Positions 15,001-20,156 of a stretch of DNA of 56,015 nucleotides are shown here, one piece after another; position 1 is the first letter of the stretch; every line of letters starts with the position of its first letter. The notes under the pieces were generated by a model. That model did not search any database. It saw nothing but the letters and a program-made list of their open reading frames with translations, and was not told the DNA's origin. Location: NCBI GenBank assembly GCA_024762655.1, contig JANTHB010000010.1:1-56015 (forward strand). The letters are read 5' to 3'. This DNA comes from Bacteroidales bacterium. Lineage in GTDB: Bacteria > Bacteroidota > Bacteroidia > Bacteroidales > VadinHA17. The position numbers were made by a program, and so were the translations under genes.

Positions 15001-15777
15001 GAACAGGTGCCGCCTGCATGTAATCCTTATACGGTGGATTTCGTTAACACGTCAGAGAATGCCACCTCCTATCTGTGGGACTTCGGAGACGGGTCTGTCT
15101 CCGATAAGGAGAATCCGCAACATACCTTCTATGAGGCGGGCACGTATGACGTGCGTCTGACAGCTACGGGCCCGGGAGGTACCGATCATTACCTGCAGAT
15201 GATCACGGTATACCAGTCACCTACCTCCTTCCTGGGCGTAACCCCAGATACCGTTTATGCCGGGGTGGACAAAGTGAAATGCTTCAACCTCTCTACCTAC
15301 GGTGATTACTATGTGTGGGAGTTTGGCGACGGAGATACCTCCACGATATACGAACCGTTCCACCAGTATGAAGAACCGGGGATCTATGATATCACGCTGA
15401 AAGTCTATACTTATCAGGGTTGTGAGGCCTCTTATACTATGGCCCCTGCCGTATGGGTGCTGGAGGCTGGAGACATTAGGTTTGCTACAGCCTTCCGTCC
15501 TAACAAAAACGGTCCGACAGGCGGGCATAAACCACCGCCGGGTCAAATCAATACCGTTTTCTTCCCACCGATACATCAGCAGATAGACGACTACCATTTG
15601 CAGATTTTCGACCGGTGGGGCGAATTGATCTTCGAAAGCTTCGATATCAACGTAGGCTGGGATGGTTATTACAAAGGCAGACTGTGTCAACAGGGAGTGT
15701 ATGTCTGGAAAGTGGAAGGTAAATATGCCAATGGAAGACCTTACCGGAAGGCGGGAGATATAACACTGCTGCATTAG
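1..15777 (+). CDS. Giant secreted Ig-like/PKD repeat protein with T9SS type-B C-terminal domain (5' end outside window)
   Basis: The frame is open from the first base, so the gene starts upstream and the 5258 codons here are only its 3' part. Order of modules seen: one partial and seven full Ig-like repeats (about 80-95 residues, YQWQ and NLYRVVV signatures); about five mixed PKD-like units (DAGSDGETC type); nine PKD-like repeats of type A (VCSDxPSGIVL ... NDVFTNTT ... VPVSAxGCEG); fourteen of type B (ICSGxTLNYD ... FTYTVSSSD ... TDSYTNTT); eleven more type A; one further PKD-like unit; five canonical PKD domains with WDFGDG-type cores; and about 100 C-terminal residues resembling the gliding-motility-associated/CHU_C domain (IFDRWGELIF, WDGYYKG, GVYVWKVEG). 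Type A and B units are joined by NPEPV linkers and mostly carry a paired CS/GC cysteine signature, probably a disulfide. Family knowledge says such proteins are exported by the type IX system and act as adhesins or motility factors; the substrate is unknown. No catalytic domain was recognised. Confidence 0.93.
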   Translation, partial: LSYRWQEDTGSGFNDISDNAVFSGTTTNTLSVTAPFSYNGHRYRVIVTESGHCSTPSNPATLQVDDSPFIVTQPANEVICETENATFQVVATGTAITYQWYESTNGGTSWTALTNTAPYSGVTTNTLDITNATTALDGNLYHVVVLGPNCPSVTSNDVSLRVDDAPAIVIQPHNAIICETEDTSFTVGATGTALSYQWQFSTDGGSSYNAVAEAGPYSGATTATLHITNGTTSLDGNLYRVVVSGPNCPSVTSVSASLRVDDSPTVTANPADAAICDGGTAAFTVGASGTSITIQWQESTDGGTTYNNLVNNATYTGVTTNTLTVHNAPFTMDGYYYRAVISGPYCPPAYTTGARLRVDESPAITSDPASVTICENTATAFNFTATGDALTYSWEVSTDGGSTWNPVNNGGVYTGATTNTLTITNTPYSMNGYRYRGIADGPYCPPATTNVAVLTVDQAPSILTNPADVTICETENTSFSSTAQGTNIVYQWQMSIDNGVTWSDLTNDGTHGNVNTSTLTITNATTALDNNLYRVEVTGPVCSQVVHSAPARLTVDEAPVINAQPSPATICENDNTAFSVAAGGTSISYQWQVNTGSGWNNISDGGIYNGANATTLTLTTVSTAYDGNLYRVVVSGPHCPDAVSNAVLLTVHAYPVVTTPPADLEMCEFGTGTFTVAATGTVLTYQWQVNEGSGFNDIPEGGLYTGTQTATLTLHSPTQSQDGYDYRCIITESATCATASAPANLDVVPAPNTSPIGGGGDTAMCVGTTGEYYSVTFHAGNTYVWSVPAGVTLANGGGVNDNFVILDFPNTGDYTLSVTEYTPAPASCPGPVRTLDLHVYGTPTADAGNDATICEGQSTVIGGLPHTGNNGSGDYSYVWSPSLGLDDASAEHPNAAPSSTTTYVVYVTDNVSNCTMVTDTVVVTVTPLPVIDAGSDGETCELMPYDLAGSSPTASGYSSLLWTTSGTGTFNDASLLTPVYTPSAADAGQVILTLTATGNAPCGNVTDVMTLNLTPPPVANAGSDESTCQGTAFDLSLSTLPPSVTNSSAVLWSTYDGTGSFNNTTILTPTYTPGAGETGTVHLVLRAIGNGSCAFDEDTMALYIEPSPVADAGSNGETCEGVAFDLSTLTVPPTATNYTAVHWTHNGTGSFADPNVVAPVYTPGLGETGIITLTMTVTGNAPCTVVSDNMALTIHANPVLDPALDATVCSGQASGITLGVAAGSVGAVSYNINAIRVAAGLTDPGGNATSGNGQPAGAIAGDTYINTTTAALTVEYDIVPVSADGCLGTQHTVTLTVNPEPVLDVNDTTVCSRQPAGITLKTLSSSVAAANYTLQAVRVAGGLTADPGNATTGTGKGVNVIANDLFTNTTAAPLNVEYDIIPVSVVGCEGQMVTVTLTVNPEPVLAPGLNNSVCSDEPAGITLATNGTSVAAGGYNILDIRPAAALVPAAGNATTGSGLLPGAIAGDRFTNTTNATLTVEYDVVPVSAAGCEGTMETITLSVAPEPVMAPGLDATVCSNTPAGIVFATNGTSVNAMNYNILDIRLDAGLSPTGGNAAVGNGQTASTIANDIFINRTANALNVEYDVAPVSSAGCIGDTVTITLTVNPEPVLDPTLDATVCSDERAGIVLGTNGTSVAALNYNITDIRKAFSLTAHAGNASPGNGQGSNVIANDVFTNTTSSALTVEYDVVPVSPDGCEGEMVTVTLTVNPEPVMNPALDATVCSDQPSGIVLSTNGTSVTAADYDVVSVTPDPALVPVTIATPGAGQGQNALANDVFTNTTANALHVVYEIAPRSAAGCTGDTVAITLTVNPEPVLDPGLDTTVCSGQQSGIILKTDGTSVAAASWNILAISPAAGLVPSAGNAATGNNQSAMAITGDIFTNTTNTPLTVTYNVVPVSAVGCQGDMTTITLTVNPEPVLDPGLDATVCSDEASGIVLGTVPTSVIPDHYNITAIRKDFNLTGHSGNATTGTGQSQNAIAGDVFTNTTSGALTVEYDIVPVSGDGCEGQMVTVTLTVNPEPVLNPNLDAVVCSNQPSGIVLSTNGTSVLAADYNIVAVTPDVSLTPVTMASPGTGQDQNAIANDVFTNTTANPLTVVYEIAPRSGALCVGDTVPVTLTVNPEPVGGDDAVTICSGETLNYDIQADNVNVLGNGLNSVFTYTVSSSDPGHVPAASDRTVAGAQPITDSYTNTTNLPVTITYTITPVSVSGGCSGNTFTYTVTVNPEPVGGNDTETICSGATLNYDIQAQNIDVLGNSLNSVFTYTVTSSDPGHVPAGADRLAANSNPITDSYVNTTGNPVFISYTITPVSATGNCAGNSFTYTVTVNPEPVGGDDTETICSGESLDYDMQTAITNGVASAFTYTVTTSDAVNVPPAADRSTPATAHITDSYANTTSVPVTITYTITPVSTGGSCTGAPFTYTVTVNPEPVGANALETICSQGTLNHDLQSDITNGVNSLFTYTVSSSDPVHVPAASGRTIPGNSPISDSYTNLTGSPVTIVYTATPQSAVNGCSGTPFTYTVTVNPEPAAGDQSVDICSGGTLNMDLQTAITNGVNSNFTYTDSSSDPVNVPPGADRTTPTNAPVTDSYTNTTGSPVTITYTVTPVSVTGGCTGSTFVFTVTVNPEPMGADDTEVICSNGTLGYDIQAANINTLGNGVSSVFTYTVSSSDAAHVPPAPDRTTPGSLPITDSYTNTTNAPVTITYTITPVSVGSNCPGSVFTYTVTVNPEPVGADDLTTVCSGDTLNYDIQTDNINNLGNGVSSLFTYTVSSSDQTHVPAAADRTVATNAPITDTYTNTTASPVTITYTVSPVSVSGSCAGTPFTYTVTVNPEPVGVDNTAVLCSGGTLNYDMQTAITNGVASLFTYTVSSSDPVNVPAGADRTVPSNGPVTDSYTNTTGAPVTITYDILPESAGGSCFGDTFSYVVTVNPEPVGSNTTATICSQGSLNFDPQTVITNGVASLFTYTVSSSDPGNVPPAANRTVASNNPITDSYTNLTGSAVTVTYTVTPLSASGNCTGSTFTYTVTVNPEPVGADDTRSLCSNGALNYDIQADNITALGNGVNSTFTYTVSSSDPVHVPPGPDRTTTGTLPVTDSYINTTGVPVTITYTISPVSIGTNCIGSSFTLAVTVNPEPAGGNDTDSICSGASLNYNLQGNLNSFGNGVTSNFSYTVTSDNAGVPAAADRTSPSNLPITDTYVNTSGTDAVITYTVTPVSTAGCVGNSFTYSATVHPEPVGFNDNVTICSGDTLDYDIQADNVNDAVNGGNGVSALFTYTVSSTDQSHVPAAPPRLTPGSAPITDRYVNTTGAPVRIVYTITPVSLDGCTGSAFTYTVTVNPEPVGNDHSETVCSGATLNHNLQTAIVNGIISSFTYTVVSSDPAAVTPAPDRTVPSADPVTDSYTDTSDHTVTITYYVVPQAACAGDTFTYTVTIHPEPAGAADSDTICSGEALYYDIQNDNINLLGNHVAALFTYTVTSSDPGAVPPGSPRAIPAANPITDSYVNKSDTTVVIHYVIMPYSMANNCVGDTFGYTVFVHPQPVMDNSQTTTCSDVPGGILLNVNSGSSAAASYDIVSITYPASLVPDAGNAATGNEQSYDVLQNDRYTNVSGVPLNADYVVLPVSYNGCRGDQAQITLTVNPKPVLSPDIFTTCSDASSGISLKVLAGSVAAQTFDVVAIDVQAPLTPHATNVDTARGVNADYLAGDAFTNTTDSVLMVTYQVIPVSSTHCYGDTQAVLLRVLPEPVLNPGIDSTICSDVASGIVLGVDAGSVTASAFDVFLNHKDAGLIGTATTGTGLNAGVLAGDAFTNRSNTPLQVVWDVTPVSADGCRGDVEQVTLTVNPEPVLAGNLNTTICSGLPSGLTLAVASGSVPAAGGYNILHIQVDPQLTPVQQAGTGFGLPPDTLAGDVFLNTTAGPLTVVYTVVPVSAGGCEGDSVQVTLTVNPQPVLDPGLDASTCSDQPSGITLKVAPASVAAQTYDIPAVSVDPLLTHAGYVTPGTGYPSDAIANDHFTNTTANALPVTYTVVPVSAAGCAGDTLDVILMVHPEPVIVDGLDTTVCSGAPAGIVLAVDTSGVSASSYTITAIDKPTGLTGGAVSPGNGYDDQVIVNETFVNMTPAPLTVVYHVLPVGPLPEGCSGDVKEIRLTVNPEPVLDPNLSASVCSDAPTGITMKEKAGSVTAATFHITAINADASLIADTANAQTGNNQLPDAIFNDRYTNVTNSPLNVVYDVIPVSADGCEGAPGQITVTVNPEPKLAPDLSDTVCSRAASGITLAVAAGSVPSPTFILASVDIPPAMTADASNANPGNGKPPSVIFNDRYINTSGADQTITYYILPVSGNGCVGDTMPVTLTVRPEPVLDPALNDTVCSNMQSGILLKEATGSVQAVVFDIPDITADYGLSGAAGNAVPGQALAADTIYRDVFTNTTALPLNVNYQVVPVSAEGCKGEPVTVTLTVNPEPSLDPGLNATICSGDETGISLAVIPSGVAAASFNILNIDADPSLVPDADNATSGTGLPADTIMNDRFTNTTNTPLLVKYDVVPVSAAGCEGQMRQVIVTVQPEPVLTAGLGETVCSGAMTSILLSNANNVPGTRYTWSTPVNTGGMTGGTAGTSSVIADVFTNNTGAPQTATYRVVPVSGMGCPGDTGTVVVTVNPNPQADILGDGVSADNFQLCGSHDLVLNGNPSGGSGSYTTHLWTGNTGPLDNVNSQSVIFNSQFSGTFTLVYSVTDNNGCQGSDQVTINVDSPKAIFSADNIAGCDQLTVHFTNNSIGSAGYIWDFGDGSPQETTPNPVHDFDNLTTQIQYFEVKLIAESANGCRDSMMQTITVYPTVEANFYITPDTICHGDPAVMLIADPGASAYYWDYGDGNAEYAGNVTTHDFTNTGTDIVTRTVTLTTESFYSCKDTATYEVTIYPMPVPGFTPMPASQTWPSSQVTFNNQTNTGTWSYSWNFGDGNTSTETSPVHNYDAPGVYTVVLTVRNDRCTDSISQTVEIKPIPPVANFEQVPPACNPYTVDFVNTSENATSYLWDFGDGSVSDKENPQHTFYEAGTYDVRLTATGPGGTDHYLQMITVYQSPTSFLGVTPDTVYAGVDKVKCFNLSTYGDYYVWEFGDGDTSTIYEPFHQYEEPGIYDITLKVYTYQGCEASYTMAPAVWVLEAGDIRFATAFRPNKNGPTGGHKPPPGQINTVFFPPIHQQIDDYHLQIFDRWGELIFESFDINVGWDGYYKGRLCQQGVYVWKVEGKYANGRPYRKAGDITLLH

Positions 15778-15804
15778 AAAAAAAGCCCCGGGAGGGGCTT
15801 TTTT
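15778..15804 (+). terminator. Rho-independent terminator of the giant gene
   Basis: Directly after the TAG stop there is an A-run, then GCCCC, loop GGGA, GGGGC and a run of six T. The arms 15779-15789 and 15794-15804 pair over 11 bp including the A/T tract, so it could work in both directions. Confidence 0.9.
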
Positions 15805-15868
15805 GGTATAAGGGTATAAGGGGATAAGGGTATAAGGGTATAAGGGGATAAGGGTATAAGGGGTTAGA
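15805..15868. repeat. Tandem 8-bp array (GGTATAAG/GGGATAAG)
   Basis: Eight contiguous octamers follow the terminator: GGTATAAG = A and GGGATAAG = B in the order A A B A A B A, then a degenerate GGGTTAGA. The AAB order gives a 24-bp higher period. There is no open frame in it. It lies between the giant gene and the 3' end of the four-helix-bundle gene. Confidence 0.9.
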
Positions 15869-15898
15869 GTATTAACTTGATAGGTATTGAATAAATGA

Positions 15899-16264
15899 TT
15901 AAGATTTTAACTGGTAATTTCTTAGTGAGCTTAATTGTTTGGTTAAGGAATGGATGTCATTTTTAAGCAGTTGGAATTCTGATTCAGGTAAATATTGAAG
16001 GTCCAAAGCTACATAAAGATGACTTAAAACCTCAAGGGCACTGCCATATGCAATTTGTGTAAAGTGGGCACGGTCTTTTTGGGAAGAACGGGATGATCCT
16101 TCTGCAATGTTTGCCGGTACTGAAATAGCAGCTCGGCGTATTTGCGGGGTTAAACAAAAATGTTCTTCTTTTGGAAACGACAGACTGACTTTATAAATTT
16201 TTGTAACAAAATTTCTGGCATCCTGCCATACACGGAGTTTTTCAAATGAATATTGATGGTCCAT
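15899..16264 (-). CDS. Four-helix-bundle protein (S23/IVP family)
   Basis: The 121-residue protein begins MDHQYSFEKLRVWQDAR and contains RRAAISVPANIAEGSSR and FTQIAYGSALEV, which are hallmark segments of the small four-helix-bundle family first found encoded in intervening sequences of 23S rRNA. No rRNA is nearby, so this is the common free-standing form. Family function is not established; a nucleic-acid-related role is often suggested. The ATG start at 16262-16264 sits at the beginning of the family domain, and length matches the family (about 115-125 residues). It is transcribed toward the giant gene's terminator. Both flanks carry short tandem repeats, which fits the mobile or scattered distribution of this family, but no inverted ends were found. 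Confidence 0.88.
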   Translation of the reverse strand: MDHQYSFEKLRVWQDARNFVTKIYKVSLSFPKEEHFCLTPQIRRAAISVPANIAEGSSRSSQKDRAHFTQIAYGSALEVLSHLYVALDLQYLPESEFQLLKNDIHSLTKQLSSLRNYQLKS

Positions 16265-16321
16265 AATAATAAAAATTTAAGGATTAATAATACGCGGTCA
16301 ATAAAATAAAAAAATCCCACA

Positions 16322-16355
16322 AACCCTAACCTCTCCAACCCTAACCTCTCCAACC
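16322..16355. repeat. Tandem 15-bp repeat AACCCTAACCTCTCC
   Basis: Two perfect copies (16322-16336 and 16337-16351) plus AACC of a third, in the 184-bp gap between the divergent four-helix-bundle and sugar-transferase genes. No function can be assigned. Confidence 0.85.
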
Positions 16356-16425
16356 ATTATCATCTCATTATCAATCTTTCCCCTCTCCTGGTCACAAACC
16401 TCTTCGCTTTTTCGCCAAAGGATCG

Positions 16426-16433
16426 TATATTTG
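16426..16433 (+). promoter_or_regulatory. Bacteroidota -7 box TATATTTG for the sugar transferase
   Basis: TATATTTG matches the phylum consensus TAnnTTTG exactly and ends 15 bases before the ATG at 16449. A TTG in the same frame at 16431 falls inside this box, which argues against using it as the start. Confidence 0.7.
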
Positions 16434-16448
16434 CAGTGGCATAACATT

Positions 16449-17993
16449 ATGGTACAATTCATCCGGAAGCGGTTTGTTTACATTCTTATTGACCTTCTGT
16501 TGGTCCTGCTTTCCTATGTTTTGGTCGTGCTGATCAAAGGAGGACATTTTTCAGGGTATTTTTCACCCCGGTATACAAATCCTTTACTCATATTTCTGGC
16601 GATCTGGCTGGGGGTTTCATGGGTTTTCAGGAAATATGCTTTTGGGGACTATAACAGGGTTAAGCGTCTTCTCTTTTATATTATCGTCAGCAACTTCCTT
16701 ATCCTGGGGACCGTGAGTATCCTGGTTTATTTTCTTAACACTTTTTATCCGTCCAGGCTGTTGGTGTTGGGGACAGTAACCATGGCTACCTTCCTGGAAC
16801 TGGGCATCGGGGTTGTTTATCATTTTGTCAGAGTGGCCCAGGTACACGGGGAGCCGGTGGATCATGAATATGTGGCACTGAAAAAGCATAAGCTGAATGG
16901 AAACGGTCGCTATGAAGCCAGGGAACCGGAGCCGCTGCGACCGCTGCCGGATTCTTTTGCCGGGTTGATCACCAGGGAGGCAGGAGTGGAGGCCGCCGAT
17001 TTTATCCGTCGTCACAACTGTTTTGGGGAGAAAGAGATTCTGGTATTGGTTACTTCCAACCCGTTCAATGTGATGGCCCAGTCCAACGGCTATCATAAAT
17101 ACATTATCAACCTGCGGCGTATCAACGATATTCGTTATATCAACAAGTTCTTCGAAACGGTGAATGAAAGTCTGCCTGACCATGGATATTATACTTGCTG
17201 TGTGGAGACCAAGGATATGCGCAAGCAACGATTGTTCCGCAAGTATCCTTTTCCGGTGAACTTTCTGTATTATTATTTTGTCGACTTTCCCATGAAGAGG
17301 GTTATGCCCAAGCTTCGGATAACCCGGAGGCTATACTTTATGCTCACACGCGGTCAGAACCGCGTGGTTACCCGGGCCGAGACCTTGGGGCGGCTTATGT
17401 CCTGCGGCTTCAGGATCGTGGATGAAGATTATATCGGCAACCTGTGCTATATCACTACCGAAAAGATAAAAATCCCGGCCTACGACCCCGATCCTTCCTA
17501 TGGTCCTTTGATCCGGTTGAAACGTGTAGGCAGGGACGGCGAGATCATCCGGGTTTATAAGATGCGAACCATGCATCCTTTTGCAGAATACCTCCAGGAA
17601 TATATTTATGAACACTACGACCTGGATGACGGCGGAAAATTCAGCAATGATTTCAGGATTTCCACACAAGGTCGCGTTATGCGGAAGTTATGGATTGATG
17701 AATTGCCTATGCTGATTAACTGGATGAAGGGAGAGATGAAGCTTGTCGGGGTGCGGCCTATCAGCAAACAATACTTTTCACTTTACTCCGAAGAACATCG
17801 CAGGCTGCGGATAAAACATAAACCAGGCCTTGTGCCGCCCTACTATGCCGATCTTCCGAAAACATTGGAAGAGATAGAAGAATCCGAGAGAAGATACTTG
17901 CTGACATGGGAAAAGCATCCTTTCATGACAGATTGGAAATACTTCTGGAAAGCGATGGTTAATATTGTGTTCAGGAAAGCGAGAAGCAAATAG
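16449..17993 (+). CDS. Membrane sugar transferase (initiating polyprenyl-phosphate glycosyl-1-phosphate transferase type)
   Basis: The 514-residue protein has about four hydrophobic segments in residues 10-130, a hydrophilic middle, and a C-terminal bacterial sugar-transferase domain recognised by YKMRTM, FRISTQGRVMRKLWIDELP and MKLVGVRPISKQY. Members of this family transfer a sugar phosphate to undecaprenyl phosphate at the cytoplasmic membrane as the first step of exopolysaccharide or capsule synthesis. The usual hydrophobic hairpin just before the catalytic domain is poorly conserved here, so the protein is a divergent member. The frame extends upstream to a TTG at 16431, but that codon is inside the promoter box, so ATG 16449 is chosen. 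The Wzi-like gene downstream fits a surface-glycan role, but no other glycosyltransferases or export genes are nearby; the specific sugar is unknown. Confidence 0.85.
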   Translation: MVQFIRKRFVYILIDLLLVLLSYVLVVLIKGGHFSGYFSPRYTNPLLIFLAIWLGVSWVFRKYAFGDYNRVKRLLFYIIVSNFLILGTVSILVYFLNTFYPSRLLVLGTVTMATFLELGIGVVYHFVRVAQVHGEPVDHEYVALKKHKLNGNGRYEAREPEPLRPLPDSFAGLITREAGVEAADFIRRHNCFGEKEILVLVTSNPFNVMAQSNGYHKYIINLRRINDIRYINKFFETVNESLPDHGYYTCCVETKDMRKQRLFRKYPFPVNFLYYYFVDFPMKRVMPKLRITRRLYFMLTRGQNRVVTRAETLGRLMSCGFRIVDEDYIGNLCYITTEKIKIPAYDPDPSYGPLIRLKRVGRDGEIIRVYKMRTMHPFAEYLQEYIYEHYDLDDGGKFSNDFRISTQGRVMRKLWIDELPMLINWMKGEMKLVGVRPISKQYFSLYSEEHRRLRIKHKPGLVPPYYADLPKTLEEIEESERRYLLTWEKHPFMTDWKYFWKAMVNIVFRKARSK

Positions 17994-18415
17994 TTGCTTC
18001 GTCGTTCCTGTTGAAAGGAACTCCTCGCAATGACCGGCATTGATCAAAGCTCTTGTGAATTCCTGAATGATGATTAAAGGGTATAATAAAAGTCTCTCCA
18101 TTCGGGGTTCATGCTGTTAATGAGATCGATCTTCTTTTGACGGGAACCGGCTTTGATCTGTTTCTCTCGTTTTATGGCACCCCGAATAGTGTCGTGTTTT
18201 TCGAAATAAACAAGCTTCTTTATGTTGTACCTGGCAGTAAAGGATCGGGGATAGGCATTTATTTTGTGCTTGTGGATCCTTTTTTTCAACTCCGATGTTA
18301 CTCCCGTATACAGGGATCTGTTGTTTCTGTTAGTCATTATATACACCCATCCAGTCATGCTTTGATGTTCCCTGCGGTCATTGCGAGGCCCGGCTTGCCG
18401 GGAGAAGCAATCCCC
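17994..18415. mobile_element. Candidate mobile unit: GIY-YIG gene between inverted hairpin repeats
   Basis: The left end (17994-18037) reads TTGCTTC, an internal GTTCC/GGAAC hairpin, then CCTCGCAATGACCG. The right end (18375-18415) reads CGGTCATTGCGAGG, hairpin CCCGGC-TT-GCCGGG, then AGAAGCAATCCCC. The two ends are inverted copies sharing 14 identical bases (18023-18036 against 18375-18388) and the GAAGCAA/TTGCTTC outer motif, but with different inner hairpins. The single-domain GIY-YIG gene lies between them. Movement is inferred from this structure; no target-site duplication was identified. The left end begins immediately after the sugar-transferase stop codon. Confidence 0.55.
18074..18358 (-). 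CDS. Single-domain GIY-YIG nuclease family protein
   Basis: The 94-residue protein is a bare GIY-YIG domain: WVYIMTN near the N-terminus, LYTGVTSELKKRIHKHK containing the second signature and catalytic Arg, and YFEKHDTIRGAIKREKQIK with the conserved Glu/Lys-rich helix. The length is typical of the UPF0213/YhbQ-like subset. GIY-YIG domains cut DNA strands in repair and in homing; the small stand-alone types have no firmly assigned cellular role. Position inside an inverted-repeat unit suggests it may act on those repeats, which is inference. Start ATG at 18356-18358 is the only one that gives the full first strand. Confidence 0.9.
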   Translation of the reverse strand: MTGWVYIMTNRNNRSLYTGVTSELKKRIHKHKINAYPRSFTARYNIKKLVYFEKHDTIRGAIKREKQIKAGSRQKKIDLINSMNPEWRDFYYTL

Positions 18416-18474
18416 GTGATAAACCCTTAAACTTGTTATAATTAAAATACCCTATAAAAATAATAAATCCTTTA

Positions 18475-18482
18475 TATATTTG
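18475..18482 (+). promoter_or_regulatory. -7 box TATATTTG for the Wzi-like gene
   Basis: Exact TAnnTTTG match ending 24 bases before the ATG at 18507. A TTG at 18480 in the coding frame overlaps the box and is rejected as a start. Confidence 0.7.
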
Positions 18483-18506
18483 TATTTCCCAGTCAACCAA
18501 AAATCC

Positions 18507-20093
18507 ATGAAACACCTTTTGGTATATTTGTTCCTGTTTTCTTTTATTTCAGTTTATCCTCAGGAGGTATATTATCACATTTCCAACAAAGATATTTATG
18601 CTTTTCTGGAGGAGATGGCCGATGCACATTTCATTGAGATCAACAGCATGGCCAAACCCTGGTCCCGGAAATACATCGCCGGGAAACTCTCTCAACTGAA
18701 AGACCAATACGAGCAGCTTACCCCTGTGCAGCAAAAAGAAGTGGACTTTTACCTGAGGGATTTTAACAAGGAACTGAAACCGGACAAGCACTTCAAAAAA
18801 CGTTTCGACATATTTTATTACAAGGACAGTCTTTTTACTTTCTCTGCCAATCTGATTCTGGGGATGGAGTACTGGCAAAATGCCGGGGGGGGCATGCATC
18901 ATCGCTGGAACGGAGCGGAGGCATTTGCATATGTAGGCACCCACTGGGGTTTTTATGCCAGCCTGCGGGACAATCATGACTCGAGGGTGATCCGCAGCCC
19001 GCAATATCTGAACCAGTTACCCGGAGCCAATTACAAGGGCGATCATGATTTCAGCGAGATGCGCGGAGGGGTTACCTATTCCTGGAAATGGGGCTCTGTG
19101 GGGTTGCTCAAGGATCATTTTGTCTGGGGGGACAACCTGAACGGATCCAATATTTTTTCAGGCAGGACCCCTTCCTATGCTTACCTGAACCTGCATCTCA
19201 CGCCGGTGGAATGGTTTGATTTCAGGTATATCCATGGCTGGCTGGCCTCCATGGTGGTGGACAGCGCCCGCAGCTACTGGTTTCAGGACGGCGGGGAAAT
19301 GACGTACAGGGGAATGTATCATCCCAAATTCATAGCAGCCAACCTCTTTACATTAAAGCCCTGGAAGAGACTGTACCTTACCTTCGGCAACTCTATCATA
19401 TATGATTATTCGAATCCATACCCGGCTTACCTGATCCCTTTTGTCTTTTTCAAGTCGATCGATCATACGGCCAGTGCCGGGATTGACAATATGAACTCCC
19501 AGATGTTTTTCGGGGTGACCTCCCGTCAGATCAAATACCTTCATCTGTTTGCCACGCTTTTCCTGGATGAGATCGCCATCTCGCGCATGTTCAAGCCGGA
19601 AGAACACAGTAACTTTTACAGCCTGAAAGTGGGAGGGGCCCTGAGCAACTGGCCTCTGAAGAATGCCGGTCTGAAACTGGAATACACCCGCACCAATCCA
19701 CTGGTCTTTCAGCATTATGTCCCCACGCTCACCTTTGAATCTAATCGCTATAACCTCGGGAGTTATCTGAAAGACAATGCGCAAGAGGTTTATCTGGCTG
19801 TAAACATTCGACCTCTGCGGGGTTTGTTCACGGAAATCTCTTATACTGCCGCGCAGAAAGGTCCGGACTACACCTATCTGGGCAACCATGGCCGTCTCGG
19901 ACTGCCTTTTATGGAAACCGTTGACTGGTCCGGCAAAACCCTCCGTTTCTTTGTCCGCTACCAGGTGATTAACGACGCCTATGTGACGGCTTCTTTCAGC
20001 CACCGCCAGGTTACAGGCAATCCTGTATATACCCCCCCGTACTGGCAGGGGAACACCAACACCTTTTCAGTGGGTGTGAATTTCGGATTTTAA
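18507..20093 (+). CDS. Capsule-assembly Wzi-like outer membrane beta-barrel protein
   Basis: The 528-residue protein starts with a clear signal peptide (MKHLLVYLFLFSFISVYPQ). The body is rich in aromatic, alternating amphipathic strands, and the last residues GVNFGF end in the C-terminal Phe typical of outer membrane barrels. Segments such as LKDHFVWGDNLNGSNIFSGR and FRYIHGWLASMV resemble the capsule-assembly Wzi family. Wzi-type proteins sit in the outer membrane and help attach or organise surface polysaccharide. The ATG at 18507 is chosen because it begins the signal peptide. The neighbouring sugar transferase supports a surface-glycan function; there is no full capsule locus here. A general porin-like barrel is the alternative. 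Confidence 0.75.
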   Translation: MKHLLVYLFLFSFISVYPQEVYYHISNKDIYAFLEEMADAHFIEINSMAKPWSRKYIAGKLSQLKDQYEQLTPVQQKEVDFYLRDFNKELKPDKHFKKRFDIFYYKDSLFTFSANLILGMEYWQNAGGGMHHRWNGAEAFAYVGTHWGFYASLRDNHDSRVIRSPQYLNQLPGANYKGDHDFSEMRGGVTYSWKWGSVGLLKDHFVWGDNLNGSNIFSGRTPSYAYLNLHLTPVEWFDFRYIHGWLASMVVDSARSYWFQDGGEMTYRGMYHPKFIAANLFTLKPWKRLYLTFGNSIIYDYSNPYPAYLIPFVFFKSIDHTASAGIDNMNSQMFFGVTSRQIKYLHLFATLFLDEIAISRMFKPEEHSNFYSLKVGGALSNWPLKNAGLKLEYTRTNPLVFQHYVPTLTFESNRYNLGSYLKDNAQEVYLAVNIRPLRGLFTEISYTAAQKGPDYTYLGNHGRLGLPFMETVDWSGKTLRFFVRYQVINDAYVTASFSHRQVTGNPVYTPPYWQGNTNTFSVGVNFGF

Positions 20094-20156
20094 AAGGCAG
20101 GAAAATTAAGATGTGGAGGTTCCTTGTTGACAAGATCATCTGATGATGAACAACCC

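Noticed and set aside
160-15774. Many long open frames on the minus strand and alternate plus frames within the giant gene
   Set aside because: They follow repeat-driven composition in the opposite frames, have no recognisable domains, and the plus frame has a continuous domain architecture.
15805-15868. CRISPR array
   Set aside because: The units are contiguous 8-mers without spacers and no cas genes are present.
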